The translations under genes were made by a program, and so were the position numbers. Under the pieces are notes generated by a model. That model did not search any database. It was not told the DNA's origin and saw only the letters and a program-made list of their open reading frames with translations. From positions 1 to 64,000 of the forward strand of contig JBFWVD010000014.1 in assembly GCA_050246915.1 (NCBI GenBank): 64,000 nt of DNA. Reading direction: 5' to 3'. Numbering within the stretch: the stretch's first letter is position 1; each line of letters begins with the position of its first letter. Source of the stretch: JBFWVD01 sp050246915 (GTDB lineage Bacteria > Actinomycetota > Acidimicrobiia > Acidimicrobiales > Ilumatobacteraceae). Shown piece after piece: positions 53,383 to 62,053 of this stretch.

Positions 53383-53538
53383 TCAGCGCTCGCGGCCGCG
53401 GCGCTGTGCTGCGACAGCGCGGGCGAGGCCAACGGCTGCGGTCCCGACCAATATCACCAGGATTGCGATGGCCACCAGGTCGCCTACATGCACGTGTCCA
53501 TCCTCCACCATCTCCGGTGGCGCACGTGGCGAGCTCAT
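53383..53538 (-). CDS. Possible small single-helix membrane protein
   Basis: 51 aa. EDGHVHVGDLVAIAILVILVGTAAVGLARAVAAQ gives a His-containing N-terminus and one helix. Too short for a family. It lies upstream of the cytochrome on the same strand. Confidence 0.4.
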   Translation of the reverse strand: MSSPRAPPEMVEDGHVHVGDLVAIAILVILVGTAAVGLARAVAAQRRGRER

Positions 53539-53928
53539 AAGAGCTGCCTGCGGGTCAGGTGGTGTTGACGGTGTCCAAGATGGCTTGGAGGTCGTCCCGA
53601 ATGGGCATGGCAAACGTGGGCCGACGTGTCTTTTGCCCACCGGGTAGTGCTCGGGGCCGGCCCCGTCGCGGCGATGATGATGCTGCCCAACTGCCCAACT
53701 GCCCAACTCCTCATGTCGACCACGCGCCCTTCAGCTATGGGCGGCCTAGCCGGGTAGTCCAGGCCAAATTCCGGCAACCCCTATAGACCTCGATAGTTCG
53801 GGTCGATCGATTGTGGTCCTGCTCAACGTGCGCGTACGCCGGATCCCTGATCGACACCATCGCATCACGCGAGGTTCCGGCCGACAATGGGAATTGCAGC
53901 ACTCGCTCAACGTGGCGCCGGATGCCCC
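53539..53928. other. 390-base gap with a short tandem repeat
   Basis: No convincing gene. Three perfect copies of CTGCCCAA lie in a row at 53683-53706. Confidence 0.55.
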
Positions 53929-54315
53929 TTACGTGGTGGGCTGGTGGCGGAGGTGTTCGGCGGATACGTCGAGGAGAAGTCGGACGTGTGCATCGTTGAG
54001 CGAGTAGTAGACCATTCGACCGCTCTTGCGGTTGCGGACCACGCCAGCGGTTCGTAACAGGCGCAGCGCATGCGAGATCGACGTCTCCGGCGCGTCAACC
54101 ACGGCCGCGAGGTCGCAGACGCAGAGCTCACCGACCTCTACCAGGGCGTACAAGATCTGTACGCGGGTGGGGTCGCCGAGGAGTCGGAACAGCTCGGTGA
54201 GTTGCTGTGCCTCGTGGTCGGGGATCATCCGCACTTTGGCGGCAGCGACGCGGTCGTGGTCGACGATACGCACTCCGCACGCGTCGGGGTCGAGGGGTCT
54301 GACGGTTGCAGCCAT
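53929..54315 (-). CDS. ArsR/SmtB-family metal-sensing repressor
   Basis: 128 aa from ATG 54315; the frame stays open into the ZIP gene but only as a shadow. Winged helix LTELFRLLGDPTRVQILYAL with ELCVCDLAAVVDAPETSISHALRLL, the same Cys-x-Cys metal box as the ArsR at 45894 but without an N-terminal CxxxC. The C-terminus ends in HVRLLLDVSAEHLRHQ, so an alpha-5 His site for Zn/Ni/Co is possible. One-base overlap with the ZIP-type transporter. Confidence 0.9.
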   Translation of the reverse strand: MAATVRPLDPDACGVRIVDHDRVAAAKVRMIPDHEAQQLTELFRLLGDPTRVQILYALVEVGELCVCDLAAVVDAPETSISHALRLLRTAGVVRNRKSGRMVYYSLNDAHVRLLLDVSAEHLRHQPTT

Positions 54316-55043
54316 CAGTTCGGACCTCCTGCTGAGAGCGAGATCAGAAGTATTCCAAGGAACCCGACAAAGAACATCGCCGTCGCAAGCGGGGTGTCTT
54401 TGACTTCGTGTGCTTCGGCGAGGAGTTCCTCGGTCACCAGGTACAGCAACGCAACGGTGCCGAATGCGAGCACCGCAGCGAATGGCGTCACGGGCAGTGA
54501 AGCCAATGGTCCGATGCCCAGCAGCGCGCCGACAGGGAGCGTCAATGACGTCGCGGTCGTCACGGCAACAACCTGCCGCCTGCTGGCACCGGCAGTCTGC
54601 AACGCGGTGGCGACCGAGAGTCCGAGGAATGCCAGCTCGAATGTCAACGCGATGGTCAAGACTCGTCCCTGGCGCGCTTGCTCGGAGAATGCGACCCCCA
54701 TCAGAACGCCGTCGAGCAGCATGTCGAACGCGATCAGAAGGACAACCCCGACCGCAGCGCGCTGGCCACCGAGCGCCTCGTAGCGGTCCGATAGCCGGCC
54801 GAGGAGCAGCATCACCACGACTCCGGCCACGAAGCCGATGACCGTGCCGGTCTGGGAGTGTTCGCGGATCAGGTCCGGGAGCAACTCGAGCGATGCGGCG
54901 GCGAACACGAGACCGGCGGCGACATGCTGGACGACGCTGCGTACACGCTCGCCGGCAGGCCTGCTGGCTGCGACCACCGAGCCGCCGACTGAGGTCACAA
55001 TCGGTACAGCGACGAAACCGATCATCGTCGCCACGGCAGTCAT
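54315..55043 (-). CDS. ZIP-family metal transporter
   Basis: 242 aa from the ATG overlapping the CDF stop. About eight helices; HVAAGLVFAAASLELLPDL and GVVLLIAFDMLLDGVLMGV occupy the positions of ZIP metal-site helices. Some classic His-x3-Glu residues are replaced (DMLLD for HNFPEG), so transport direction and ion are uncertain. It is coupled to a CDF gene and an ArsR repressor. Confidence 0.75.
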   Translation of the reverse strand: MTAVATMIGFVAVPIVTSVGGSVVAASRPAGERVRSVVQHVAAGLVFAAASLELLPDLIREHSQTGTVIGFVAGVVVMLLLGRLSDRYEALGGQRAAVGVVLLIAFDMLLDGVLMGVAFSEQARQGRVLTIALTFELAFLGLSVATALQTAGASRRQVVAVTTATSLTLPVGALLGIGPLASLPVTPFAAVLAFGTVALLYLVTEELLAEAHEVKDTPLATAMFFVGFLGILLISLSAGGPN

Positions 55044-56053
55044 CGAGTGTTCCCGTGCTCGTCGTCGTGGCCGTGAGCGCTCCATTCGGGACCGGCGTTG
55101 GTTGGTGAGTCGATTGCGCAGAAACCTTCATTTACTCCGCACGTCTCGCACTCCAACTCGAGCGTCGCATGGCTGATTCGAAACTGCCCGCCTATTTTTG
55201 ACTTCACTCTCGCGCCGACAATTTGCGCTTCTTCGAGTGAGGGGTGCCCTGCGAGTACCACGTGTGCGGACATGGCCCGGACATCGCTCGACAACGTCCA
55301 GACGTGGAGGTCGTGTACGGATTCGACGCCCTCGACCGCCGCCATCTTGTCGGTCAACGAGTTCACGTCAAGTCCTGGCGGGGTGGACTCGAGTAGGACG
55401 TCGGCGGTTGCCCGAAGCAGTTGCACGCCCTGTACTCCGATCACCAACGAGATGAGCAGCGAGACCGCTGGATCCAGCCAATACCAGCCGTCGGTCAACA
55501 GGATCACCAGCCCGGCGAGCGCGAGGCCGATCGATACGGCGCCGTCGGAGATCATGTGCAACAGTGCCGAGCGCATGTTGAGGTCATGCGAGTCCCCGCC
55601 GGCGTCGGGTTCATGGTCATCATGCTCGTCGTGTGCATGACCGACGCCGCCCAGCGCTGCTGCGGCCCCGAAATTCGCGGCGGCGGCAATGAACGCCACC
55701 ACGACCACGAGCCCGCCCTGGACCGGCTGCGGTTCAGCCAGGCGACGGATCGATTCGAATCCGATGAGTGCGCAAACGATCAGGATGCTTGCCGCGTTGG
55801 CCTGCGCGGCGAGGATCGTTCCACGGTGATAGCCGAACGACCTCGACGCGTTTGCCCGACGTCGAGCGAGCCGAACTGCGATGAGCGAGACGACGATCGC
55901 CGCCACGTCGGTCACGTTGTGCGCGGCATCGGCAAGCAAGCCAAGCGACGCGGCGATGACGCCGACCACTACCTGCACGACCACGATCACAATGTTCAAG
56001 CCGAGAGCGATGTGCAGCCTGCGACCCCTGTTCGCGCTGACATCTGAAGACAT
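55040..56053 (-). CDS. Cation diffusion facilitator (ZitB/CzcD type)
   Basis: 337 aa. Six helices with zinc-site residues LLADAAHNVTDV and LLHMISDGAVSIG, a His/Asp-rich loop between helices IV and V (GHAHDEHDDHEPDAGGDSHD), a cytoplasmic domain with VHDLHVWTLSSDVRAMSAH, and a Cys-containing tail (ECETCG). Zn/Cd antiporter exporting metal from the cytosol. First gene of the CDF-ZIP-ArsR operon. Confidence 0.93.
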   Translation of the reverse strand: MSSDVSANRGRRLHIALGLNIVIVVVQVVVGVIAASLGLLADAAHNVTDVAAIVVSLIAVRLARRRANASRSFGYHRGTILAAQANAASILIVCALIGFESIRRLAEPQPVQGGLVVVVAFIAAAANFGAAAALGGVGHAHDEHDDHEPDAGGDSHDLNMRSALLHMISDGAVSIGLALAGLVILLTDGWYWLDPAVSLLISLVIGVQGVQLLRATADVLLESTPPGLDVNSLTDKMAAVEGVESVHDLHVWTLSSDVRAMSAHVVLAGHPSLEEAQIVGARVKSKIGGQFRISHATLELECETCGVNEGFCAIDSPTNAGPEWSAHGHDDEHGNTR

Positions 56054-56265
56054 GATCAGATATTGCCATCATGACGGTCGGCGGGCAACCATGGTGGGCC
56101 TGGCGAGCAACCCCGCAGTCGGCGCCTCATGCGTGTAGTGGGCTCGACTCACTCACCGTGACGTTGCCACGACCATCTCGAACCGGCGCGTGGGTCACCG
56201 GGCTCGCGAAGTGGTGAACCAGTGGGTGCCGTGAGGATCGGCGGGGGTGTGGTGGGCGATGTCGA

Positions 56266-56416
56266 TGAGGCCGCCCTACTGCGTGTTCGCCGACGAGGCA
56301 GTAAATGTGCTGCGCCGACGTGGACGTCGTGCTCGACGTCTCGAGGACGGGTTCCCCGAATGGCGCAACGCTCACCTCCCCATCGAGTCGAGCGCTCCTG
56401 AGGGGATCACGACATG
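56266..56416 (+). pseudogene. 3' relic of an ArsR-rhodanese gene
   Basis: In frame from about 56270, the sequence reads RPPYCVFADEAVNVLRRRG followed by RLEDGFPEWRNAHLP to a TGA at 56414-56416: the active-site loop and C-terminus of an ArsR-rhodanese fusion. The ArsR and first rhodanese half are absent. A short frame (MNSLIVWQGSAYG) starts with an ATGA overlap and is also broken off. About 30 bases at 56351-56380 match 13391-13420 with two differences. Confidence 0.75.
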
Positions 56417-56532
56417 AACAGTCTGATCGTTTGGCAAGGCTCTGCCTACGGCGACGAAGACAACAGCGCGCGCCTCGCGACCAACCCGGCCAAGCAATGC
56501 CACGGTCGCCGCGGTGCCCGTGGCCAGGCGGC

Positions 56533-57183
56533 TCACGGACCGTGCGGTCGGAGCGAGGTGAGGAGCGCCTCGACGCGTCGACGGATCTCATCGCGGATCG
56601 GTCGAACGGCGCTGAGGTCTTGTCCTGCGGGATCGGCGAGTTCCCAGTCCTCGTAGCGTTTGCCGGGATAGAGCGGACAGGCGTCGCCGCATCCCATGGT
56701 GATGACAACATCGGCGGCTCGGACGATCTCGTCGGTCCACGGTTTTGGGAACTCTTCGGTGACGTCGATCCCGACTTCTGACATCGCGGCGATCGCCGAC
56801 GGGTTGATCTGCGAGGCCGGTTCGGAACCGCCGGAGTAGACGGTGACGCGATCACCGGCGAGATGGCGCAGCCAGCCTGCCGCCATCTGTGACCGGCCGG
56901 CGTTGTGAACGCACAGGAAAAGAACGGTCGGTATGGTCGACGGGAGTGAACCTTCGACGTTGCCGAGGGCACGCAAGCGGTCTTTGGTGAACTTCTCGGT
57001 GAGCACTGGCAGGAAGCTGGTGATCGTGGCGGTCGGGGCGAGCTTTTCGAGGGAGTCGATGACGAGCCGTTGGATCGTTTCGGGTCCGAACGTGCCGGAG
57101 AACTGCGCTTGCAGGGTCGCGGTGACCCGGTTCACGAGTTGGCGTTGATCGAGGGGCATCGACTCGAGGAAGTTGTCGGTCAT
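56533..57183 (-). CDS. ArsC-type arsenate reductase with N-terminal helical domain
   Basis: 216 aa. Residues 1-75 form a three-helix domain typical of actinobacterial ArsC2-like enzymes. The LMW-phosphatase fold has Cys91-x5-Arg97 in LCVHNAGRSQM and a second Cys pair region (GCGDACPLYPG). It reduces arsenate to arsenite with mycothiol/mycoredoxin or thioredoxin. 4-base overlap with the second ArsC. Confidence 0.92.
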   Translation of the reverse strand: MTDNFLESMPLDQRQLVNRVTATLQAQFSGTFGPETIQRLVIDSLEKLAPTATITSFLPVLTEKFTKDRLRALGNVEGSLPSTIPTVLFLCVHNAGRSQMAAGWLRHLAGDRVTVYSGGSEPASQINPSAIAAMSEVGIDVTEEFPKPWTDEIVRAADVVITMGCGDACPLYPGKRYEDWELADPAGQDLSAVRPIRDEIRRRVEALLTSLRPHGP

Positions 57184-57635
57184 GGGTTGATCTCCAAAGG
57201 TTCAACGCTCTGGGTTGGGAGGAGCTCGTCGAGTAGGCGGCGGACGCGGCGGTCGATCTCGTCGCGGATCGGTCGGACGGCGTCGACGCCTTGCCCGGCC
57301 GGGTCGGCCAGCGCCCAATCGAGGTAACGCTTGCCGGGGTAGAACGGGCACTTGTCGCCGCATCCCATGGTGATCACCACATCGGATGCCTCTACCGCTG
57401 CGTCATCGAGACGTTTGGGGTGGGCACCGTTGGCGTGGAGGTCGATGCCGAGTTCGGTCATGGCTTCGACCACGGCGGGGTTGATGGAATCCGCGGGAGC
57501 AGTCCCGGCGGAGCGGACCACGACGCGATCACCGCCATGATGTGCAAGCAGGGCCGCGGCCATCTGTGAGCGTCCGGCGTTGTGGATGCAGACGAACAGC
57601 ACTTCGGGCTTGGTGTCGGCGGCGGGTTCAGTCAT
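57180..57635 (-). CDS. ArsC-type arsenate reductase
   Basis: 151 aa. Cys16-x5-Arg22 in VCIHNAGRSQM, then GCGDKCPFYPGKRYLDW. Single-domain paralogue of the preceding gene without the helical extension. It overlaps the aquaporin gene. Confidence 0.92.
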   Translation of the reverse strand: MTEPAADTKPEVLFVCIHNAGRSQMAAALLAHHGGDRVVVRSAGTAPADSINPAVVEAMTELGIDLHANGAHPKRLDDAAVEASDVVITMGCGDKCPFYPGKRYLDWALADPAGQGVDAVRPIRDEIDRRVRRLLDELLPTQSVEPLEINP

Positions 57636-58386
57636 GGGTGGTCTCCGAAGCGTTGTGGGGGTAGATGAAGCGGATCAGTGCGTAGGCGACGACGGCGCCG
57701 AGGAGTTGCATGACGATGAACATCGGAGCCGATGACGGCTTGATGCCGGCGAACGTGTCCGACAGCGTGCGGGCGACGGTGACGGCGGGGTTGGCGAAAC
57801 TGGTCGACGACGTGAACCAGTAGGCGCCGCCGATCCATGCGCCGACCGCGAACGGCACTGCCTCACTTCGGCCGGTTCGCACGCATCCGTGGATGACCAG
57901 AAGCAGGCCGACGGTGGCGACGACCTCCGACAGCCACAAGGCGCCCGACGAGCGGACGTGGGTGGACCACTCGACGGCGGGGAGGTCGAACATGAGGTTG
58001 GCGATGATCGTTCCGCTGCAACCGCCGATGGTTTGCGCGACGGCGTACAACACGGCATCGCGTGTGGTGATCGTGCCGAGCAGCCTGTCGACCAAGGTGA
58101 CGATGGGGTTGAAGTGCGCGCCGGACACGGCACCGAACATGAGGATCAGCCCGATCAGCGCCCCTGCTGTCGCCGCCGAATTCTCGAGCAACTGGAGCCC
58201 GACATCTTGCGGCGCGGGCGAGAGCCGGCTGGCCATGATTCCCGAGCCGACAACAGCGATGATGAGCAGCGCCGTGCCCAATCCTTCGGCCACCAGACGA
58301 CGGGCGAGATCGAGGCGAAGCTGACCGGTGCCGGTCTCGGCCTGAACTGCAAGTTCGGCATCGGTGGGATGGAACGGGTCGATCAT
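57628..58386 (-). CDS. Aquaglyceroporin (AqpS/GlpF-like) of the arsenic cluster
   Basis: 252 aa, six helices with two half-loops: HFNPIVT (NPI variant of NPA) and FANPAVT. In several bacteria an aquaglyceroporin replaces ArsB and lets arsenite diffuse out after ArsC reduction. The overlap with ArsC and the ArsR-ArsC fusion supports that role here. Confidence 0.92.
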   Translation of the reverse strand: MIDPFHPTDAELAVQAETGTGQLRLDLARRLVAEGLGTALLIIAVVGSGIMASRLSPAPQDVGLQLLENSAATAGALIGLILMFGAVSGAHFNPIVTLVDRLLGTITTRDAVLYAVAQTIGGCSGTIIANLMFDLPAVEWSTHVRSSGALWLSEVVATVGLLLVIHGCVRTGRSEAVPFAVGAWIGGAYWFTSSTSFANPAVTVARTLSDTFAGIKPSSAPMFIVMQLLGAVVAYALIRFIYPHNASETTHD

Positions 58387-59051
58387 GCCGAGACCTGTTC
58401 GGTATCGACGACCGCCAGGATCCGAGCACGGAGCTCGGCTACGGCGCTGTCGAACGCCTGACGAGTCGCGGCCGCGACGGGATCAGGGATCGACCAGTGG
58501 AGCCAGGCTCCGTCCGGTGCGACCTCCTCATGGGCCTGATCACACACGGTCACCACCAACGGCGGTAGTCGCTTCACGGCCGCCAACTGGCGCGGTGTGG
58601 CATCGGTGAGATCGAGCCCGGCACGCTTGGCCGCGGCGATCGCGCCGGGATGCACCCGATCAGCCGGATGTGTCCCGGCGGACTCTGCTGGTTGATGGGT
58701 CAGCTCACGCCAAAGCGCCGCGGCCAACTGGCTCCGAGCCGAATTCTGGGTGCAGACGAACAACGCGGGCTGTGGGCGGAACGTTCGTCCGGGAGTGAGA
58801 GCTGCGAGCGCGTCGGGCAGGAGGTGCACATAGCGACGTCGACCATCACCACTCGACCGTGACCGGATGATGAGACCGACGCTCTCGAGTACGTCGAGGT
58901 GATGCGCCAACAAGTTCGACTCGATCCCTACCAACTGGCGGAGCTCGATAGGGGCTCGGTCCGACATGGCCAACTCGTCGACCATCGCCAGCCGGACCGG
59001 GTCACCCAACGCAGCGTGACGGGCGGCTCTCAGCGTGAGCTCTGTGGGCAT
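58383..59051 (-). CDS. ArsR-ArsC fusion protein
   Basis: 222 aa from ATG 59051; a TTG at 59087 would add 12 residues but overlaps the operator. Residues 1-85: winged helix with AARHAALGDPVRLAMVDEL, lacking the CxC metal box. Residues 93-222: LMW-phosphatase ArsC fold with Cys100-x5-Arg106 (FVCTQNSARSQL). Probably an arsenate or arsenite-responsive repressor with reductase activity. First gene of the aqp-arsC-arsC operon. Confidence 0.9.
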   Translation of the reverse strand: MPTELTLRAARHAALGDPVRLAMVDELAMSDRAPIELRQLVGIESNLLAHHLDVLESVGLIIRSRSSGDGRRRYVHLLPDALAALTPGRTFRPQPALFVCTQNSARSQLAAALWRELTHQPAESAGTHPADRVHPGAIAAAKRAGLDLTDATPRQLAAVKRLPPLVVTVCDQAHEEVAPDGAWLHWSIPDPVAAATRQAFDSAVAELRARILAVVDTEQVSA

Positions 59052-59065
59052 GCACGGACCATAGA

Positions 59066-59087
59066 AGCTCAACGACAATTGAGTCAA
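59066..59087 (-). promoter_or_regulatory. Inverted repeat at the ArsR-ArsC promoter
   Basis: The minus strand reads CTCAATTGTCGTTGAG, a 5-base inverted repeat with a 6-base centre, 18-35 bases before ATG 59051. A candidate site for the ArsR domain. Confidence 0.4.
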
Positions 59088-59117
59088 GTGGGGGTGATCT
59101 GTTGAAGGAGGTTTGAA

Positions 59118-60319
59118 CTAACTGCGTGCGATGAGTTGTACGGCGATGATCATCGTGGCGGCGAGGTAGGCGAAGGCCCACGTGGGGCTGAGTGCGGTCC
59201 AAAGACCACCAGCGATGATGCTGGCGGCGAAGTTGCCAAAGCTCTGTCTGGCGGCGAGTAGCCCGAACGCGGAGCCGCGCAGACCAGGGCTGGCTTCGCG
59301 GGCGACGGCGGCGTGTTCGGCGGTTCGGCGCATCCGATCCCGATGCCGGCGAGGATGAACCACGGAGCGAGTGCTGCCCAGTTCGCGGTGTCGTGGGTGA
59401 ACCCGAGGTAGGCGACAGCGAAGCCGATCGCGCCCAAGGCGAGCACAAGCCGGGGTGATCGCCGGTCGCTGAGGTGGCCGGCGGTGAGGCTGGTGAGGGT
59501 GGCTGCAACGTTGTAGGCGACATAGAGGCTGAGGGCGATGGTGGTGGCCCGGTCCTTGCCGTGGTTTGGTCGGAGGAGTTCGGTTGCCCGCAGGATCATG
59601 AGTGTTGCCGCACAGTTGCCGAACTCGAATGCGGCGATGCCGGCGAACAGGCGGCCGATACCGCCGTCGGTTACCGGCCTGATTCGCAGCCGGATCGGTA
59701 AGAGTTGCGCGGCATGAGGCACTGCGGTGTGGCGTATGGCGTAGATGATGGCGATTGCGGCGAGCAGTCCGGGGACAACCGACATGCCGATCGCCCATCG
59801 GGTTCCGATCGTCGCGACGAGGCCGATGGCTAGGAGCGGTCCGAAGATCGCACCGAGGTTGTCCATGGCTCGCTCGAACCCGTAGGCACGTCCGTACGCG
59901 GACGCTGGCACGACATCGGCGAGAAGCGCGTTGCGAGCAGGAACGCGTAGACCGCGGGCAGTCCACGCTCCCGCTCGCAAGATGCCCACCTGCCAGGCGG
60001 CCGTCGCACCGCCAGTTGCCGCGGCGAGTACTGCGGTCGTGGTGTACCCGCCGACGGCTACGGCACGGCGGCGGTCCGGATCGTCAGCCAGCGCGCCGCC
60101 GTCGAGCCGAGCGACCCCGGCGAGTCCGTCGCTGATTCCTTCGATCAGGCCGAGCGCAGACGCGGGACCGCCAAGTGTCGAGGTCAACAGGCTCGGCAAT
60201 AGCGCGGTGGGCACCTCGTGGCCGACATCGGCGAAGAAGCTGGCTGCACCGATCCCGATGACGCCAGGGGTCAACCAATTCTGGCGTTGGGCATCATCGT
60301 CGTTGATCGGTCCGGCCAC
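59118..60319 (-). pseudogene. MFS transporter of the arsenic cluster, frameshifted near its end
   Basis: From GTG about 60319, GASFFADVGHEVPTALLPSLL begins a twelve-helix MFS protein with GPLLAIGLVATIGTRWAIGM and a normal course to GIGIGCAE (about 59335). The frame then shifts, and TAEHAAVAREASPGLRGSAF through LIARS to 59118 completes the protein. One missing base would explain it. Substrate unknown; its position suggests arsenic or organo-arsenic export. Confidence 0.8.
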
Positions 60320-60542
60320 AGCGGCGAGCTTTGCCCAGCGGCCATCGCGCGTCGTGTATCGGCACGGGACCACCACATCGGGCCGCGATTGTCGCGGTCC
60401 TCGCGTATTGGCGGTTGAGCAATAGCGGACCGACGCGAGCAGCGATGAGGCGACGCGCGATCGAGTAGTCACACAATGTGGGGTCGTCGAGCGCCCGTGA
60501 CCGATAGCGGCGCTGCCAACATCTTGCCAACACGACTTCGGG

Positions 60543-60670
60543 TGCAGGGCTCCGCAGGCGCTGCGCATTGAGCGGTGCGTGCGGCGAAGGCGCTGATGAG
60601 CGTCTCGGTGCGGCAGTCAACGCACCTTGCCAAGGTGAGGGTCGCCGGTTCGAGTCCGGTCGTCCGCTCC
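60543..60670 (+). repeat. Right copy of att-like repeat ending in the 3' part of tRNA-Gly(GCC)
   Basis: The last 46 bases (60625-60670) are identical to 42397-42442; here the anticodon stem is complete (CACC pairs with GGTG). The 82 bases before it resemble 42317-42396 (both start TGCAGGGCTCCG). The D arm and 5' acceptor strand are absent. Confidence 0.8.
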
Positions 60671-60685
60671 ACAAATGCTGGTAGC

Positions 60686-60725
60686 GGCGTTGACAGCCCG
60701 AGGTCACTCTGAGGCTGTCAACGCC
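60686..60725. repeat. Perfect 13-base inverted repeat next to the tRNA fragment
   Basis: GGCGTTGACAGCC (60686-60698) pairs with GGCTGTCAACGCC (60713-60725) across a 14-base loop. Its position just outside the tRNA core is where integrase arm or accessory sites often lie; a terminator is the alternative. Confidence 0.6.
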
Positions 60726-60854
60726 CTGCCAACATGAGCCCTCATCCTGTGTGTCGAACGCACGGAGTTTCGAGCGGACTGGCGCCCGCCGTCGTCGATG
60801 CGCTCTCCCCGCCGCCGTCACCGAGCGTGTGGCATCTCGATGGTGTCAACCTGG

Positions 60855-60917
60855 ATTGACGATTGCCAGTGGACGACTGCCGGTTGACGGTTGACGATTG
60901 ACGGCTGACGACTGACG
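60855..60917. repeat. Degenerate 7-base direct repeats (TTGACGN-type)
   Basis: Units such as TTGACGG, TTGACGA, CTGACGA and CTGACGG follow one another in phase. A slipped-strand simple repeat. No gene crosses it convincingly. Confidence 0.6.
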
Positions 60918-60974
60918 GAACGGTCCCGAGTGGCGTCCCGGCGGCGGTTGTATCGACCGCCTGCCGGTCCGACG

Positions 60975-62006
60975 TCACGTCACCGGCCGGTGACGGTCCG
61001 AGAGAGAAGCCCACAGTGCGGGCACTTCGGCGAGTGATCGCACGGTGTCGTTCAGGTGGGTGCAGCCGATCTCGCCTGCGAGCACGCTGTGGACCGTTCG
61101 GCGCCAGGCGGCGGCGGGTGTGCCGACCAGCTTGTCGACATGGCTGGCCGCCCCGGGGCAGTCGAACCAGGGCAACGAACGCGGCGTGGCGGTGAGAGTG
61201 GTGAGCATCCCGCTCTCGTCGATGACGGCGTCGACGGTGTACTCGTGCATGACGAGTTCCCCGACATCGGGATCGGCGTAAGAATCCCGGAAGAGCACGT
61301 CCAGGCTCAGAGCACCGGAATCGGCCTCCCACACGTCGATACGTCGCATCCGTCGCCATGCCGTTGGCGGGAGTGCCGGTAGTTCGTGCCATGCACGCGC
61401 ATCGCCTGGCACGGAGAGGTCACCGACCGGCGGGGTGACCTGACCGACGGCGATGCCCTGGCTTGCGGCGGCCGCTGCATAACCACCGTTCTTGAAACCG
61501 GCGCAGAACCCGGCCATGGAGTCTCCTTTGCGGAGCGCTCCGGTCGTGCCCCGCGTCTCCGGTTGCACATAGCCAGGCAGACGTGCCTTTGCGAAGCCGG
61601 CCACGAGGTGCACGGCCGGGATGTCGTCGAGCAGGAAGTAGAGCAGCGTGCCGGCTTCCACCTCGTCGGGAATCGCGGTCGCGATCGAGCGTCGGAAGCC
61701 GTTGGCGCACCTGGCTCCGAGCAATGCGTGAACGGTGTCGATCGGTGAGCTGCTCGAGATCTCGACCAGTTCGTCGTCGACCAGCACGGCGTGGAGTGAC
61801 GTCTCGGCGAGGACGCTTCCTTCACCGGTCCCCGTTGTCAGAAGGTCACGTGCGTGAGCGTCGATGACGAACGGCCCGTATGGGCCGTCGGAGTACAGGG
61901 CATCGAGGTTGCTCGTGCGACGCACGGAGTGGGCGCGACGATCCGGCGAACCGTGTGAAGGCCCAACGACCGGTATCGGAGGTTGCTCGACGAAGACGTT
62001 GCGCAC
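60975..62006 (-). CDS. DUF2889-family protein
   Basis: 343 aa. The C-terminal half (VWEADSGALSLDVLFRDSY ... WFDCPGAASHVDKLVGT ... GCTHLNDTVRSLAEVP) matches the DUF2889 pattern including the GCTHL motif. The N-terminal half is a divergent repeat-like region. Such proteins occur near aromatic or steroid degradation genes. Followed on the same strand by TetR and SDR genes. Confidence 0.75.
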   Translation of the reverse strand: MRNVFVEQPPIPVVGPSHGSPDRRAHSVRRTSNLDALYSDGPYGPFVIDAHARDLLTTGTGEGSVLAETSLHAVLVDDELVEISSSSPIDTVHALLGARCANGFRRSIATAIPDEVEAGTLLYFLLDDIPAVHLVAGFAKARLPGYVQPETRGTTGALRKGDSMAGFCAGFKNGGYAAAAASQGIAVGQVTPPVGDLSVPGDARAWHELPALPPTAWRRMRRIDVWEADSGALSLDVLFRDSYADPDVGELVMHEYTVDAVIDESGMLTTLTATPRSLPWFDCPGAASHVDKLVGTPAAAWRRTVHSVLAGEIGCTHLNDTVRSLAEVPALWASLSDRHRPVT

Positions 62007-62053
62007 CCCGAGGACACTAACGGCCGACGGGACGGGCCAGTCGGAGACCTACA

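Larger units (their letters stand above)
60320..60974. other. Gene-free segment with the right tRNA-Gly fragment and repeats
   Basis: Contains the att-like repeat (60543-60670), a hairpin (60686-60725) and a 7-base tandem array (60855-60917). No convincing coding region is present. Confidence 0.65.

Noticed and set aside
56127..56972. 281-codon minus-strand frame
   Set aside because: Overlaps the ArsC gene and the rhodanese relic out of frame; composition is Arg/Ser/Pro-rich and no motif is visible.
60855..60917. Possible iteron array or origin
   Set aside because: The 7-base units are degenerate, and no DnaA boxes, AT-rich stretch or replication gene is nearby.
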